DNA of 64,000 nucleotides from Diphasiastrum complanatum (GCA_029204225.1 CM055102.1:17632223-17696222); one strand, 5' to 3'; positions 32,201-42,497 are shown, counted from the stretch's first letter. The notes: generated from the sequence alone by a model not told the origin. Made by a program: numbers and translations.

Positions 32201-33179
32201 TGACATTATCTTAAGTGGTGGTAACAATCTAGATATAGATGAAATCAAGATGGCACTCAAAAGAGAGTTTGAAATTCAAGATCTTGGTAAACTTCATTAT
32301 ATCTTAGGAATAGAGATTATTAGAACTTCTAAATCTACATTCATATGTCAAGAAAAGTATGTTAACTCTATTCTAAAAAGGTTTCATATGGAAGATTGTA
32401 AAGTTGTTTCTACTCCTATGGAATCAAATGTAAAGCTAACTACAAGAAGTAATGAAAGATCCTTCAAGGACATTACTCTCTATAGAAAGCTAATAGGATC
32501 TCTTATATGGTTAACCATCACAAGACCTGATCTAAGCTTTGTGGTTGGTAAACTAAGTCAATTTATGCAAGATCCTAGTGAGGCTCATTGGAAGCTAGGA
32601 AAGAGAGTACTTAGATACATCTCGGGATCTAGAGATTTTGGCATCTTGTATGGAGGTACTACACCTAACCTTTGTGAATTTTCAGATTCAGATTTTGCAG
32701 GTGATCAGATGGATAGGAAGTCAACAAGTGCCTTTGCAATCTATCTTGGAGATGGAGTGGTCTCATGGCTATCAAAGAAGCAACCAACTATCTCTCTATC
32801 TTCCACCGAAGCCGAGTACAAGGCATTAACAACATGCACCAAGGAGATTCTTTGGATCAAGAGGATGTTATTGGATCTTCACTTGCTGGAACCAGAGAAG
32901 ACTCCAATCATACTTTGTGATAACCTTTCAGCCCAAAGCTTGGCAAGCAATCCTGTTTTTCATGCAAGGAGCAAGCACATTGAGATTGCTCACCATTTTG
33001 TGAGAGATCAAGTCATTGCCAAAGAGGTGGAGCTTCAACATGTCTCTTCAAAGGAGTGTGTGGCTGATATCTTCACCAAACCATTGGGAAAGGACCTATA
33101 TTTAATGCATAGATCTAATCTTGGAATGTGCTCAAAGACTATGTTGAAACTAGCATCCAATGTTGAAGAGGGAGTGTGA
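29226..33179 (+). CDS. Ty1/copia gag-pol polyprotein, intact
   Basis: 1,317 residues in one frame, giving gag and pol without a visible shift. Gag (UBN2-like) runs to about 245. A basic KGKGKGKGK stretch precedes zinc knuckle CFYCGIKGHFANEC (250-263). Protease DSGASSHM is at 309-316. GAG-pre-integrase carries WHKRLGHPN and CEHCALSKSH. The integrase core has DDFSRYTW, RSDNGGEY near 565 and PQQNGVAERKN, completing the D,D,E set. Reverse transcriptase includes CKWIFKIK, KARLVAKGYAQEYGIDY, QMDVTNAFLNG and active site YVDD near 990. RNase H starts around SDSDFAGD (about 1155) and ends with ADIFTKPLGK. All catalytic motifs are present, so it should be able to copy RNA and integrate. The ATG at 29,226 is the natural start; the stop overlaps the 3' LTR start by 5 bases. 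Confidence 0.96.
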   Translation: MASNGGIMLESSERLSSSNYSTWKVRMESLLELNELMDIVAEIEERPLTLQEQQRFDKKAKRALHIIKMNVTNELLKEVGKCQSASEAWNALKKLFESKSTSRVLTLRRQIFSSRQREGESAHAFILRVKSLSDDLACIDENIKDGEIVQVMLNGLLNEHANLVQSFAIQRVLPSVVDLQEILLAEEHRLQSKLDGASLQGGDEEAFFTKGKFKGKGKGKGKWSKGGNFDHDDHSSSSSSTKNNKSKFKCFYCGIKGHFANECYKKKREQGERQGNLTIDEEEHNTCESLVMTSSLLANIDDNDPWWIDSGASSHMTRHKEYFTSLLSYEGEGNIIYTANDGQCDIKGIGTIPISLSTNRKANLENVLYIPSITKNLLSVSQMIDKGLDVEFIGDACLISRCGSLIAQGRRHGKLFKLDACVISNHEGCMAREQLTNQEVWHKRLGHPNFKSLEVMAKKELVLGLPKSLVANNSVCEHCALSKSHRLAYSRSTSRSKEAFQLVHSDIHSSSTTSNGGAKMYATFIDDFSRYTWIYLLKSKDEVFAAFVKFKNEMENQFNTKIKCLRSDNGGEYTSNRFKDFCIAHGIKREMSSPRTPQQNGVAERKNRTLCECAKAMRLHANLAKSFWGEALACANYLCNRWTSASLDGKTPHEVLYGRRPSVKHCRIFGCTCFVNITLDDRTKEDPSSKKGVFVGYSEVSKAYKVYIPSTKKVVISRDVIFHEENVSNVVDVDVDVPTNHHDVQDVLDEDGDATPKQTSRKTQRQRAKPSRLTYDEKGKQVVDNSNFAFLTSFDEPTCVGEAIQKKEWIQAMDHEHQALIKSNTWRLVKLPKDKKAIGCKWIFKIKTNQDGSINKYKARLVAKGYAQEYGIDYDETFAPVAKMVTIRILISLATLYDWDMWQMDVTNAFLNGDLEEDIYMEQPEGYVSHDEPNHVCYLQKSLYGLKQAPRSWYAKLNSFLLSQNFVMSEYDHSLYFRLNENDITLLLIYVDDIILSGGNNLDIDEIKMALKREFEIQDLGKLHYILGIEIIRTSKSTFICQEKYVNSILKRFHMEDCKVVSTPMESNVKLTTRSNERSFKDITLYRKLIGSLIWLTITRPDLSFVVGKLSQFMQDPSEAHWKLGKRVLRYISGSRDFGILYGGTTPNLCEFSDSDFAGDQMDRKSTSAFAIYLGDGVVSWLSKKQPTISLSSTEAEYKALTTCTKEILWIKRMLLDLHLLEPEKTPIILCDNLSAQSLASNPVFHARSKHIEIAHHFVRDQVIAKEVELQHVSSKECVADIFTKPLGKDLYLMHRSNLGMCSKTMLKLASNVEEGV

Positions 33180-33829
33180 AAATTGTCAACATTTCCTAGC
33201 TAGTTTGAGGCCTAAATTGGCTAAAATTGTAAATAGTTTTGGTTCTGGAGTTTCACACGTGTGAACCAGGCCACAATGTTTTTATTTACTGTATTTTTTC
33301 AGTATGATGAAGTGTCAAACTTCATACCCTTCAAAATGAGACCATTTTGATGTATTTTGGTCATATAAGCCATTTTTAGCTATTTTTCCTATATAGGGAA
33401 TATCTAGGGTCAAGTACCTTCTAGAGAGAGGAGAGAGAGTCATCTTCCTCATCCATAAATAGTAGGGAAGTCGTGGAGAACAGGTTGGAAAAACCTTTTG
33501 TATGCTTCATTGAGATCAATAGATCATTGTCATTGTTTCTTCCTCCATTGAGAGCATTGTTGTGTGTATTGTCTTCAAGCTATTGTGTATGATCTTAGGT
33601 GCTTTCCAAAAGTGGTAGGCTGATGTATTATGGACTGTATAATGCTATTTTGGGTCGCACTTGATGTTTATGGAAGTTTCCATTTGTGATAAATGCTTTT
33701 TGATCAAGTTCTTTGCATTCTAGGTAGCATAGAATGTGTTGCCAATTCCTAGCTTATGTAGTTTGGAGTGCAAGCATTCAAGCCAATGATCTTGGAGTTT
33801 AGATCCACTTAGGATCTGTATTTTTCACA
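33175..33829 (+). repeat. 3' LTR of the autonomous copia
   Basis: It follows the purine tract AAGAGGGAG and ends TTTTTCACA, followed by TSD TGAGG. It contains the perfect palindrome TTCACACGTGTGAA (33,252-33,265). Confidence 0.96.
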
Positions 33830-34474
33830 TGAGGCGTGTGCTGCATTTCTCCTTTTCTTCGTCATTCTTTGGACTGTCTTCGTTTGTCATAATTGTTTCT
33901 ACAAGCATTGGGGTGTTGGCCCCTTTGCAATCTGTCATTTTGAAATCATCTAGGATGTTCTGGATGTATCTGGACTGATGAAGGTATAGTTTTCCTTTGT
34001 CATAGTCACGGTTGATTTGCAAGCCTAGATAACATCTAGCTTCTCCAAGATTTGTTATCTAGAAATGTTTCGAGATGCTATTTTTCAATTCGGCTATTAG
34101 CTCTTCGCTTCTGCAAAGTATCAGTGCGTCATCCACGTATGCGACAACAATGATGATATCCCCATCTGTGATCCTTATATAGACATTGGAATCGGCCATC
34201 AATGGCTGAAAACCCAAGGATCGTAGGGCATGATCCTTCTTCTTGTACCATTGTTGCATGGACTGCTTCAATGTGTAGATACTTTTGTGCATTCGACAGA
34301 CATAGGTGGAAAGTGATTTGCAAATGTAACCCGGAGGTTGGTCCATATAGACTTCTTCGTCTAATTGCCATATGCAAGAATGTTGTCTTCTCCTCGACTA
34401 TGTGAATCGTGAGGTCATAAGCGGCTGCATATGAAAACAATAGGTGCAAGGATGCATGTTTCACCACTGGAGAG
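33830..34474 (-). pseudogene. Family-B copia, reverse transcriptase fragment between two insertions
   Basis: Minus-strand blocks SVYGLK-like CRMHKSIYTLKQSMQQW, AYVDDALILCRSEELIAELK, QINRDYDKGKLYLHQSRYI and MTDCKGANTPML match the copy at 46.1-46.8 kb. The order continues into 27,214-27,398 on one side and 39,047 onward on the other once the two insertions are removed. It is broken by stops (for example after EARCYLGLQ-equivalent sequence). Confidence 0.9.
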
Positions 34475-35175
34475 TGTGAAGAATTGCCAAAAATTGGCAA
34501 ATCTAGCTTGATAAAAAACCATGTAGAATAGTGTAAATTGTGTACACAAGTGGGATTCACACATGTGAGGCCATGATGCCACATGGAAAACCCATCCTAA
34601 TGTAGGTTAGTTCAAGTCAAGAGAGTTGGTCATGTCTATTTGGTGGTCATCCCTACTTTATAGGACCTACACCTAAGTTTAAGGTGAAAATTTGACCAAC
34701 TAGCTACCTACCAAGCATAACTCTAGGAAATAGACTAGGGTTTCATTTTAGGTCAAGGAGAGTGAGTTTACTTCCTTATTACATGCTGGAAATCCACCTA
34801 ACTTCAAGAAGGAAGTCGAATTTGCTATGTATTCCCTCTCTCCATAGTGAGAAGATAGAAAATTTTTGGAGCTCATTGGCAATCTCAAGCTAGTTCACTA
34901 TGTACATTGAGTTTTTGTGATCCAAATGAAACCAAATCAATTTCTACTTGTTTCTCAGGTTGAAGGCCGTACTACAGCCTGTAGTACACATGTGTGGGCT
35001 CGGATTTCAATGTTTATCAATGCTTTTGATTGTTAATGCTTGTTGTTTGTCAAATTGCCAATCTAGATCAACTTTTTTGTGTCTAGTTTTTTGATAGATT
35101 GTTAAGCAAGCATCCAATCACTCTTGTGGATCTTTTGTAGATCCATTTATGGTCCTAAAGTACAGTACTTTCACA
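34475..35175 (+). repeat. 5' LTR
   Basis: TGTGAAGAATTG...TTTCACA, followed by the primer site (35,176-35,188). It holds CACATGTG words near 34,560 and 34,988. Confidence 0.95.
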
Positions 35176-35188
35176 TGGTATCAGAGCC
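35176..35188 (+). other. Primer-binding site
   Basis: TGGTATCAGAGCC directly follows the LTR. Confidence 0.93.
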
Positions 35189-35956
35189 AAGTACAAGAGC
35201 ATAAGCCATTGATCTAATGCAAATCCATTTTTAGCAAGTTTTGGTGCTAAAACTAGTATTGAGAGGGCAAGCTAGAATCTTGATTTTGGTGAGGAGATTT
35301 GATCCCAAACTTGGTAGGGGTCCAAATCCGTACTGTCCACATGTTTGGGCACCTCTGAACCTGCATTTAATGCATGGTATTCATTTTATCCAAAAAAATT
35401 CAATTTGTGAGCTGTTGGTGTAATTTTTGGTGGAGATCCTAGGATAATCTACCAAGATCATTTGCCATTGATTAGATTTGAATTTGTTTCATGGAATCTA
35501 ATTAATCTAGGCTGAGTTCAAGTCCTATTAAGGTTAAAAACAGGTCTTGAAAGTACACCAAGAAGGAAGAAAGAGATTAAGTCATTTTTTTTTCTCCAAA
35601 ACTAGCCAAAATTGGCAAGATTTGATTGTAAGTAGCTTTCACATCATCTTATCTTCATTCCAACTTTGTGAGGAGTGCTAGAACTGAGATTATAAGTCCA
35701 TTTGTTGGATTAGAAATCTAATTTGAGTGAAAAACTACAAGAGAGAGACCTTAGTGAGTTTCTAGAGACAATCAAATCCATTTCTTGGCAAGATTTGTTT
35801 GAAAGTAGTTTTCACTTCATCTTATCTTCATTCCAGCTTTGTGAGGGAGTGATAGAACTGTGATTATAAGTCCATTTGTTGGATTAGAAATCAAATTTTA
35901 GTGAAACACTACAAGTTTGAAACCTTTGTGAGTTTCAAGTCAATCAAATCTATTTC
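35189..35956 (+). repeat. Leader with a duplicated segment of about 190 bp
   Basis: A block around 35,620-35,750 (GCAAGATTTGATTGTAAGTAG, CACATCATCTTATCTTCATTCC) is repeated at about 35,790-35,930 (GCAAGATTTGTTTGAAAGTAG, CACTTCATCTTATCTTCATTCC), with matching ends (TCCATTTGTTGGATTAGAAATC). It is a tandem duplication just upstream of gag. No gene seen. Confidence 0.75.
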
Positions 35957-37522
35957 TTGTTTGTAGAAGTCACTAGTAAAATGGAATCTGCTAGAGCATA
36001 CCTTCTAGAAGCTAGTGAGAGGTTGAATTCTACAAATTATGCTATTTGGAAGGTTAGAATGGAGTCACTCTTGGTGCTCCAAGACCTTTATGAGTTCTTG
36101 ATTGAAGATGAAGATGAACCTCTAGGTGCACAGGAGTTAGCTAGATACAAGAAGAGATCTAGGCTTGCACTTCATTGTGTGAAGATGAATGTGAGCAATG
36201 ATTTGTTGAGAGAAGTATCAGCTTGTACTAATGCTAAAGAGGCTTGGGAGTCTTTAAAATCAATCTATGAGTCTAGCAACACTTCTAGAGTTCTTATGCT
36301 TAGAAATCAAATTTTGCAAAGCATGAGGAGAAGTGAGGAGAGTGCACAGGATTATGTACTCAGAATCAAGTCTCTAAATAGGGAGTTGGCTTCAATTGGA
36401 GAGAAGATTCATGATGGAGAGCTTGTACAAATTGTCCTTAATGGTCTAGGAGATGACTTTGCAAATTTGGTCCAAAGTTTTGCCATCCAAGACACTTTGC
36501 TAACTATAGAAAAACTTCACAGTGTATTAGTGGCTGAAGAGTGTAGGATGCTCCATGCAAAATCTAGGATGAGTTCCTTGTCTTTGCAGGATGGTGATGA
36601 GAAAGCCAATTTCTCATTCAAGGGCAAAAAGAAGACCAATGGAAAGAAGAAGCATCCAAAGGAGGCCAAAGAAGAGGATGATGCGTCAAGCTCAAAGGAC
36701 AAGTCAAAGCAAAAATGCTTCTTTTGTGGAAAGAAGGGGCATTATGCATCTAAATGCTACAAGAGGCTAAGAGCACAAGTGGAGGAGGACAAACAAGGAA
36801 ACCTTGCAAAGGAGGAGGAGGAGGATGAAGTAGATGTATTCTTGACGGCATCTACATCCTCACCAACAAGCAATAGCAATTCAAGAGACAATTGGTGGAT
36901 TGACAGTGGGGCTAGCTCCCACATGTCTTGTGAAAAGGACTTTTTCTCAACCTTACACTCATTCAATGATGCTAAAAAGTTTGTCTTTATTGCAAATGAT
37001 GAAGAGTGTAGGATAGATGGTGTTGGCACCATCTCTTTGTGTCTAGAATTCTCAAAATGCATGGATCTAGAAAATGTCCTTTATGTACCATCAATCACCA
37101 AGAATATGCTTAGTGTTGGTCTACTCTTAGAAAGTGGTTTGGATGTCCACTTTAGGCATGGTGTTTGCTTCATCTTGAAGAATGATGTTTGCATTGCAAA
37201 GGGATTTAAACATGGAAGATTGTTTAAGTTGGAAGCTAGTGTTGCTTTTAAAAGAATGAGCTTGGCAAAGGAGGAGATCACTCAAGAGGAGATCTTGGCA
37301 AAGTGTGATCTTGCTTGCATTGAGGAGGAGCATCAAAAGGAGGAAGACCTTGAGGATCAGCCTCAAAGCATGAGAGTTCCAAGGGAGTCCTCAATGACAA
37401 TGTCCGAGTCATCAAATTGCATGCAAATTGTCCATTCAAGTGTGCATCTTGCAAGGGTGGTGAGCATTGGAGAGTCTACTATCTTTGAATACTTTTGGAA
37501 AGTATTAGTAGACATGAGGTGA
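35957..37522 (+). CDS. Gag-protease protein of the non-autonomous element
   Basis: 521-codon frame; the conserved start is probably MESARAYLLEASERLN (residue 9), equivalent to the autonomous MASNGG start. It carries a UBN2-type gag (YAIWKVRMESLL, LMLRNQILQSMRR), a lysine-rich stretch, zinc knuckle CFFCGKKGHYASKC (about 254-267) and protease DSGASSHM (about 316). After FKHGRLFKLEA the frame continues into unrelated acidic sequence and stops at 37,522, so GAG-pre-integrase and integrase are missing. An intact gag and protease with no polymerase is the pattern of TR-GAG elements. Confidence 0.88.
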   Translation: MFVEVTSKMESARAYLLEASERLNSTNYAIWKVRMESLLVLQDLYEFLIEDEDEPLGAQELARYKKRSRLALHCVKMNVSNDLLREVSACTNAKEAWESLKSIYESSNTSRVLMLRNQILQSMRRSEESAQDYVLRIKSLNRELASIGEKIHDGELVQIVLNGLGDDFANLVQSFAIQDTLLTIEKLHSVLVAEECRMLHAKSRMSSLSLQDGDEKANFSFKGKKKTNGKKKHPKEAKEEDDASSSKDKSKQKCFFCGKKGHYASKCYKRLRAQVEEDKQGNLAKEEEEDEVDVFLTASTSSPTSNSNSRDNWWIDSGASSHMSCEKDFFSTLHSFNDAKKFVFIANDEECRIDGVGTISLCLEFSKCMDLENVLYVPSITKNMLSVGLLLESGLDVHFRHGVCFILKNDVCIAKGFKHGRLFKLEASVAFKRMSLAKEEITQEEILAKCDLACIEEEHQKEEDLEDQPQSMRVPRESSMTMSESSNCMQIVHSSVHLARVVSIGESTIFEYFWKVLVDMR

Positions 37523-38346
37523 CTTGTTTCTTACCTTTAAGATTCATGGTGTTTATTACTTTGTATGACAAGACAATGAAATGGGATGCTTTGAAATCTA
37601 CATTTGTTGTTGATAAAGCAATTTCATTGGATAACTATTTTTGTAATAGTTTGAATAGTGCCATAAAAGATGAAACATCATTTGTATTGGAAATCTTTGG
37701 GTCCACATGCTTTAAGCATGATCATTCCAATGTAAGGACCAAAGATTATCCTATTTCAATGATAGGAATAATGGTAGTGTTTTGCTCTTCAAGTAGAGAT
37801 TGTAGAATCTACTTGTTTTCAGCCAAAGAATTTGTCAATGGTGGAAATGTGATCTTTCAAGAGTGGAAGATTTGTAAACTTGAAGAAGCACCTTTGGATC
37901 AACACCTTATTCAATTCATTGATGGTTTGGAGTCAAGTCAAGTGGAGGAGCAAGCTCAAGACCCGAGGACTCCAAGAAGAACCTTGAGTATCAAGATGGA
38001 GCCATCTAGGCTCAATCATATGGATCAGGCAAGACAAGTTGTCTTTGGCAACATTATTTATGCACTTAATATTTTAATTGATGTATCTTCAAGTGCACAA
38101 AATGCCTTGGAATCCATGGCTTGGCATGATGTTTAGTTTTGAAGTGTGCTACATGTATATAGACACATTTATGGAACATCCTGTAAGGGATCCTCTAAGA
38201 GGTGGTGAAAGATCCTTCATGGACATCATTCTCTATTGGAGTCTCAAAAGTTCCTTCTTTGTAGCTGGATTTTTTAGACACTTCTAAAAGCTTTCATTGA
38301 TCTATCAAGAGAGTTGTAAATAGATCAAGCTAAATTTGAGGAGGAG
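37523..38346 (+). pseudogene. Degenerate post-integrase remains and purine tract
   Basis: A frame to 38,136 includes NVIFQEWKICK and PRTPRRTLSIKMEPSRLN, weakly matching the VISRDVIFHEE and AKPSRLTYDEKG linker of the autonomous polyprotein. A later piece reads VRDPLRGGERSFMDIILYWSL, equivalent to the NERSFKDITLYRKL segment of RT. Between them most of RT is absent. The region ends in GAGGAGGAG next to the 3' LTR. Confidence 0.55.
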
Positions 38347-39046
38347 TGTGAAGAATTGCCAAAAATTGGCAAATCTAGCTTGATCAAAAACCATGTAGAA
38401 TAGTGTAAATTGTGTACACAAGTGGGATTCACACATGTGAGGCCATGATGCCACATGGAAAACCCATCCTAATGTAGGTTAGGTCAAGTCAAGAGAGTTG
38501 GTCATGTCTATTTGGTGGTCATCCCTACTTTATAGGACCTACACCTAAGTTTAAGGTGAAAATTTGACCAACTAGCTACCTACCAAGCATAACTCTAGGA
38601 AATAGACTAGGGTTTCATTTTAGGTCAAGGAGAGTGAGTTAACTTCCTTATTACATGCTGGAAATCCACCTAACTTCAAGAAGGAAGTCGAATTTGCTAT
38701 GTATTCCCTCTCTCCATAGTGAGAAGATAGAAAATTTTTGGAGCTCATTGGCAATCTCAAGCTAGTTCACTATGTACATTGAGTTTTTGTGATCCAAATG
38801 AAACCAAATCAATTTCTACTTGTTTCTCAGGTTGAAGCCGTACTACAGCCTGTAGTACACGCGTGTGGGCTCGGATTTCAATGTTTATATATGCTTTTGA
38901 TTGTTAATGCTTGTTGTTTGTCAAAGTGCCAATCTAGATCAACTTTTTTGTGTCTAGTTTTTTGATAGATTGTTAAGCAAGCATCCAATCACTCTTGTGG
39001 ATCTTTTGTAGATCCATTTATGGTCCTAAAGTATAGTACTTTCACA
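38347..39046 (+). repeat. 3' LTR
   Basis: Follows the polypurine tract, ends TTTCACA and is followed by TSD GAGAG. Confidence 0.95.
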
Positions 39047-41732
39047 GAGAGAAGGTCTCAGTGTAGTCATTGCCATACTTTTGAAAAAATCCCTTCTCTA
39101 CAAGTCTGGCTTTGTACTTCAAAACATTTCCGTTCGGTTCATACTTCAGCTTGTATACCCGTTTGCATTGCACTGTCTTTTGCTTGTCTGGCACTGGTTG
39201 CAATGTCCATACCTCATTCTTCTTCATGACCTCTATTTTTTCGTTCATGGCTTGGATCCATTTGTCCTTGTCTGGACTGTCAATGGCTTTCTCGAATGTT
39301 TGTGGTTCGTCACTAAATCCACGAAACTCTTCAGATGTCGAAGCCGAGCTACCTGACATGAATCTGGCTGGTGCTCTTTGTTATCTTGTTGATCTTCTGG
39401 AAATTCTTCTGGTACTGCAATGTCCTTGCCTTTGTCTGTTCGGCTAGGTCCGGAACCATTTCGGTTTACAGGTGTTCTAGTTGTAGGCAGGCTTGCAATC
39501 TTTTCTTCATCTGATTCGTCGCTCAACTGATGTGGGGTTCAAAAATCTTCATCTAAATGTTAGGGTTTTGCTCCCTCTGCCATAGTTGGCAGGTCGTAGT
39601 ACTGCTTTGCTAAGACTTCATAGCTAGTAGCTGAATCATCATCTGTCATTGTTCTACTTTCATCAAATTTGACGTCTATGATTATCTTCACTTGATTCAT
39701 CTCTAGCATGGAGACCCTATAGTATGATAAATGGTTGTCATACTCGACGAGGTATCCTTGTTACCTTTCTCATCAAGCTTCTTTTGAAGGTTGTCATAAG
39801 CTACAGAGCCAAAGATTCGAACATGTGTCAGATTGGGCTTTCTTTCCCACCATAGTTTATGTGGTATTGTGTGAGGAATACCAGATTTGCCTATCATGTT
39901 CAGGATGTAGGCAGCTATAGCTACTACTTCATCCCATAGCACTTTTGGTGTCTTCAAGTAGGCCATCTTGCACCTAGCAGCTTCCATAAGTGTCATGTTC
40001 TTTCTTTCAGCAACACCGTTGTGTTGTGGTGTATATGATGCAGTCCTTCTGTGAAGGATTTCTCGATCGTTGCATAAGTCAGTGAGGCGGTTAAAGATGT
40101 ATTCTCCACCGTGATCAGTTCTAATTTGCTTCACTTTGCTTCTTGTGCATCTTTCTGCTCACGTCGAGTTTGTTGCATTCGTGATGCTTACTCCTGTGAT
40201 AGCTCTATGCTGGTCTGCCTCTGATGCAATGCCATCGGGTTCATGTGGCATAGTCTCCTGTGCCATAGAACATCTGTAGATTCGTGAGCTTGGTGTGCTT
40301 GATCTGCTGGTATGCGCACCTTCAGATGATACAGGTTGCCCTTTCGTCTTTCTTGTGTAACAAGTGTGCTGGTGCTGGCATCAACAACATTGTATGTTTT
40401 GTTTGAAAATGTCGCACGCGTCCCAGCGTCTGGTATTCTTGCAACTGAGAGCAAGTCTTCTTACAATGTGGGCATGAATAGAACATCGTCTAATTATCGG
40501 TCTTTGTCATTTGTGTTGAGCCATATCGAACCAATGCCATTCATTTGATGTCTTCCATCTCCAAGAACTATGTATCTGGATGGATCTATACTTCGGAGGT
40601 CAAACATTATTCGTATATCATGAAGTGAGAGGCTGTTCCTGAATCAAGGATGGCCTCTTGTGTGTCAGATGTCGAGGCTACACACACATTTGTATATAGT
40701 TAGACTATCGAGTTACCATTGTTTGACCTTTTTTCACTCATTTTTGAGATTTCAGGCTCTTCGATGTAGGATGAACTATTGTTGTTCTCTCGTTTGCCTT
40801 GAGGCTGCTTGTTCCTCGGATTCTGGTAGCAATCCATGGATGCATGACCTTTCTTTTGGCAATGAATGCATTCTTTCTTCGGGTTCAGCCAACACGAATC
40901 GATTAAGTCTCCTTCACGTTTGCATCTCATGCACATCTTCTTTTCGCTGTCTTGCTGTCTCGACTTTTCTTCGTCCTTCCATTTGCCTCTGGTGGCTCTT
41001 TCTGTCTGCTGGTCTCGATCCTGCTTTCGATCTGACTACCTCTTAGGCTTGAACTACTTCTTTGAATTTTCTTTGTTGCTGTGGAGTGCTTGATCAGAGG
41101 CGTCTTTGTAATCAAGATGCTCATGGACTTTGACTTCTTCTCGAATCTTGATCATTGCCTTTTTGAGAGTCATCTTTGGATCCTTTGCAAGCAACATTCG
41201 GGTCTTCTAGAAGGATCTTGGTAAAGCTCGTAGCAAGTAGGTGCGCTGCTTCTCATATGATACTAGATTGTCTATTCCAGCATTGTGTAATGAAAGGCAT
41301 AGATCTTTCATCTTTCTGATAGAGGATGTGAGGTCTTTGCCATCCCATTGTAGGTTCGTCATAGCTAGTCTTCGAGAAGCATTATCTAGCTGCGTGATTT
41401 CATCTGGAACATCCTAGTAAGTAATGCATTCCACATCTCTTTTGTGTTAGAGAGTGTCATGAGGTCAAGCATTAGGCTATCTTCGATGGATGAAGACAAA
41501 ACAGCTACTGCCCTATCATTCTTTTCTCTACATTCTCTTAGCTCTTTGCCAGTGGTTGTAGAAATCTCTTCGGTGCCATCTACCCAGGGCCATATCCCTT
41601 CCTTCTCTCTTTAAGATGAGAGAGGTTCTTCAGCTTGTTTTCTAGTTTCTTATTCTGAATGTTCGATGTTCTAGATCTGATAGCTCTATAGCTATATCAA
41701 CCCTCTGATAGGAGCATCAGGCTCTGATACCA
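39047..41732 (-). pseudogene. Family-B copia copy 2: gag, integrase, start of RT
   Basis: Read right to left: primer site as GGCTCTGATACCA (41,720-41,732); leader and decayed gag (41,160-41,650); double zinc knuckle CMRCKREGD...C and CIHCQKKGHASMDC (40,700-40,936); protease-like LDSGTASHF; GAG-pre-integrase WHRRLCHMNPMAL (40,188-40,454); integrase RTDHGGEYIFNRL and TPQHNGVAERKNMTL (39,703-40,134); linker and RT start WIQAMNEKIEVM and KARLVEKGFFQKYG (39,042-39,526). Many stops and frame changes show it is dead. The RT continues at 34,474 across the inserted element. Confidence 0.9.
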
Positions 41733-42351
41733 CTATGGATCACTGTGAAAAATGAGTGAGAATTCAGATACATCGAACATTTTAATTCCAATGTTGTTCA
41801 GAATCTGGATGGAATTTGATTCTGTCTGTCAACTACTGCCTGCTAGATCAGATCTACAATCCTCCAGAGTGTAGACAAACACTGCTGACCTATGTTTAAT
41901 TGTTTAAGCACTCAAAAAGATGAACCAGTGTGGAGAATAATGAGTAAACAAATGGTTACGAACAAAGAACAATCAGATGTCAAAGCATTCAACATGTGCA
42001 TTCAAGAGACTATATTATCAATGATCTCTTTTGTAAGAGCACTATTGTGACAAGCCCACACAGTGCATCGTCGTGAGAAATACTATGTCTCTCACGAATC
42101 ATATTAGATCGCCTTGCTTACTAGCAAACTTCTTGGATGTCGGCTCAGCATTATTGTGCTTACGGCTCAGGTTGACACTCAACCAATTGACAATCCAAGT
42201 GATGTTCAACTGATTCTCTCATCTTCAATCTGATTATATAGATGAAAGGAGAATGGGTTTAATCTAATCTCTGATTACAAGAACGGTTGATTAAGCACAT
42301 TCCAACGGTATCTAAATTGCCTTCAGCATCATCCGTAGAGGGTGACGTCCT
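41733..42351 (-). repeat. Family-B LTR, part
   Basis: Begins next to the primer site and matches 55,983-56,600 closely, including TCCTCCAGAGTGTAG and GGTTGACACTCAACCAATTG. It is interrupted near 42,351 by the chimeric element and the homology continues at 45,281 (ATCCTGGTACTTTC versus ATCCTTCTGGTACTTTC at 56,600). The outer end was not determined. Confidence 0.75.
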
Positions 42352-42355
42352 CTTT

Positions 42356-42469
<114 letters not shown>

Positions 42470-42497
42470 GAGAAGAGAGGAGAAAAGTGTTGATCCT

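Larger units (their letters stand above)
27399..33829 (+). mobile_element. Complete autonomous Ty1/copia retrotransposon, TSD TGAGG
   Basis: 6,431 bp with two 655-bp LTRs and TSD TGAGG at 27,394-27,398 and 33,830-33,834. I count six LTR differences by eye (about 0.9%), so it is recent. It has primer site, polypurine tract and an uninterrupted 1,317-codon gag-pol. It lies in plus orientation inside a minus-strand family-B copia. It is the only element here encoding every activity needed for retrotransposition and the likely helper type for the non-autonomous relatives. Confidence 0.97.
34475..39046 (+). mobile_element. Non-autonomous copia-related element (gag and protease only), TSD GAGAG
   Basis: LTRs of 701 and 700 bp, TSD GAGAG (34,470-34,474 and 39,047-39,051), primer site TGGTATCAGAGCC and a GAGGAGGAG purine tract. 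About ten LTR differences (roughly 1.4%). It sits in plus orientation within the RT of the minus-strand family-B copia. Coding capacity is gag plus protease, with degenerate remains of later pol regions. It would need integrase and RT in trans, for example from elements like 27,399-33,829. Confidence 0.96.

Noticed and set aside
29226-33179. Possible envelope gene downstream of pol (retrovirus-like)
   Set aside because: The stop codon overlaps the 3' LTR start, leaving no room for an extra ORF; domain order is plain Ty1/copia.
39112-39447. Plus-strand ORFs antisense to copia pol (also at 46.6-47.2 and 54.5-55.2 kb)
   Set aside because: They mirror minus-strand pol frames, recur at the same place in each copy and show no domain of their own.
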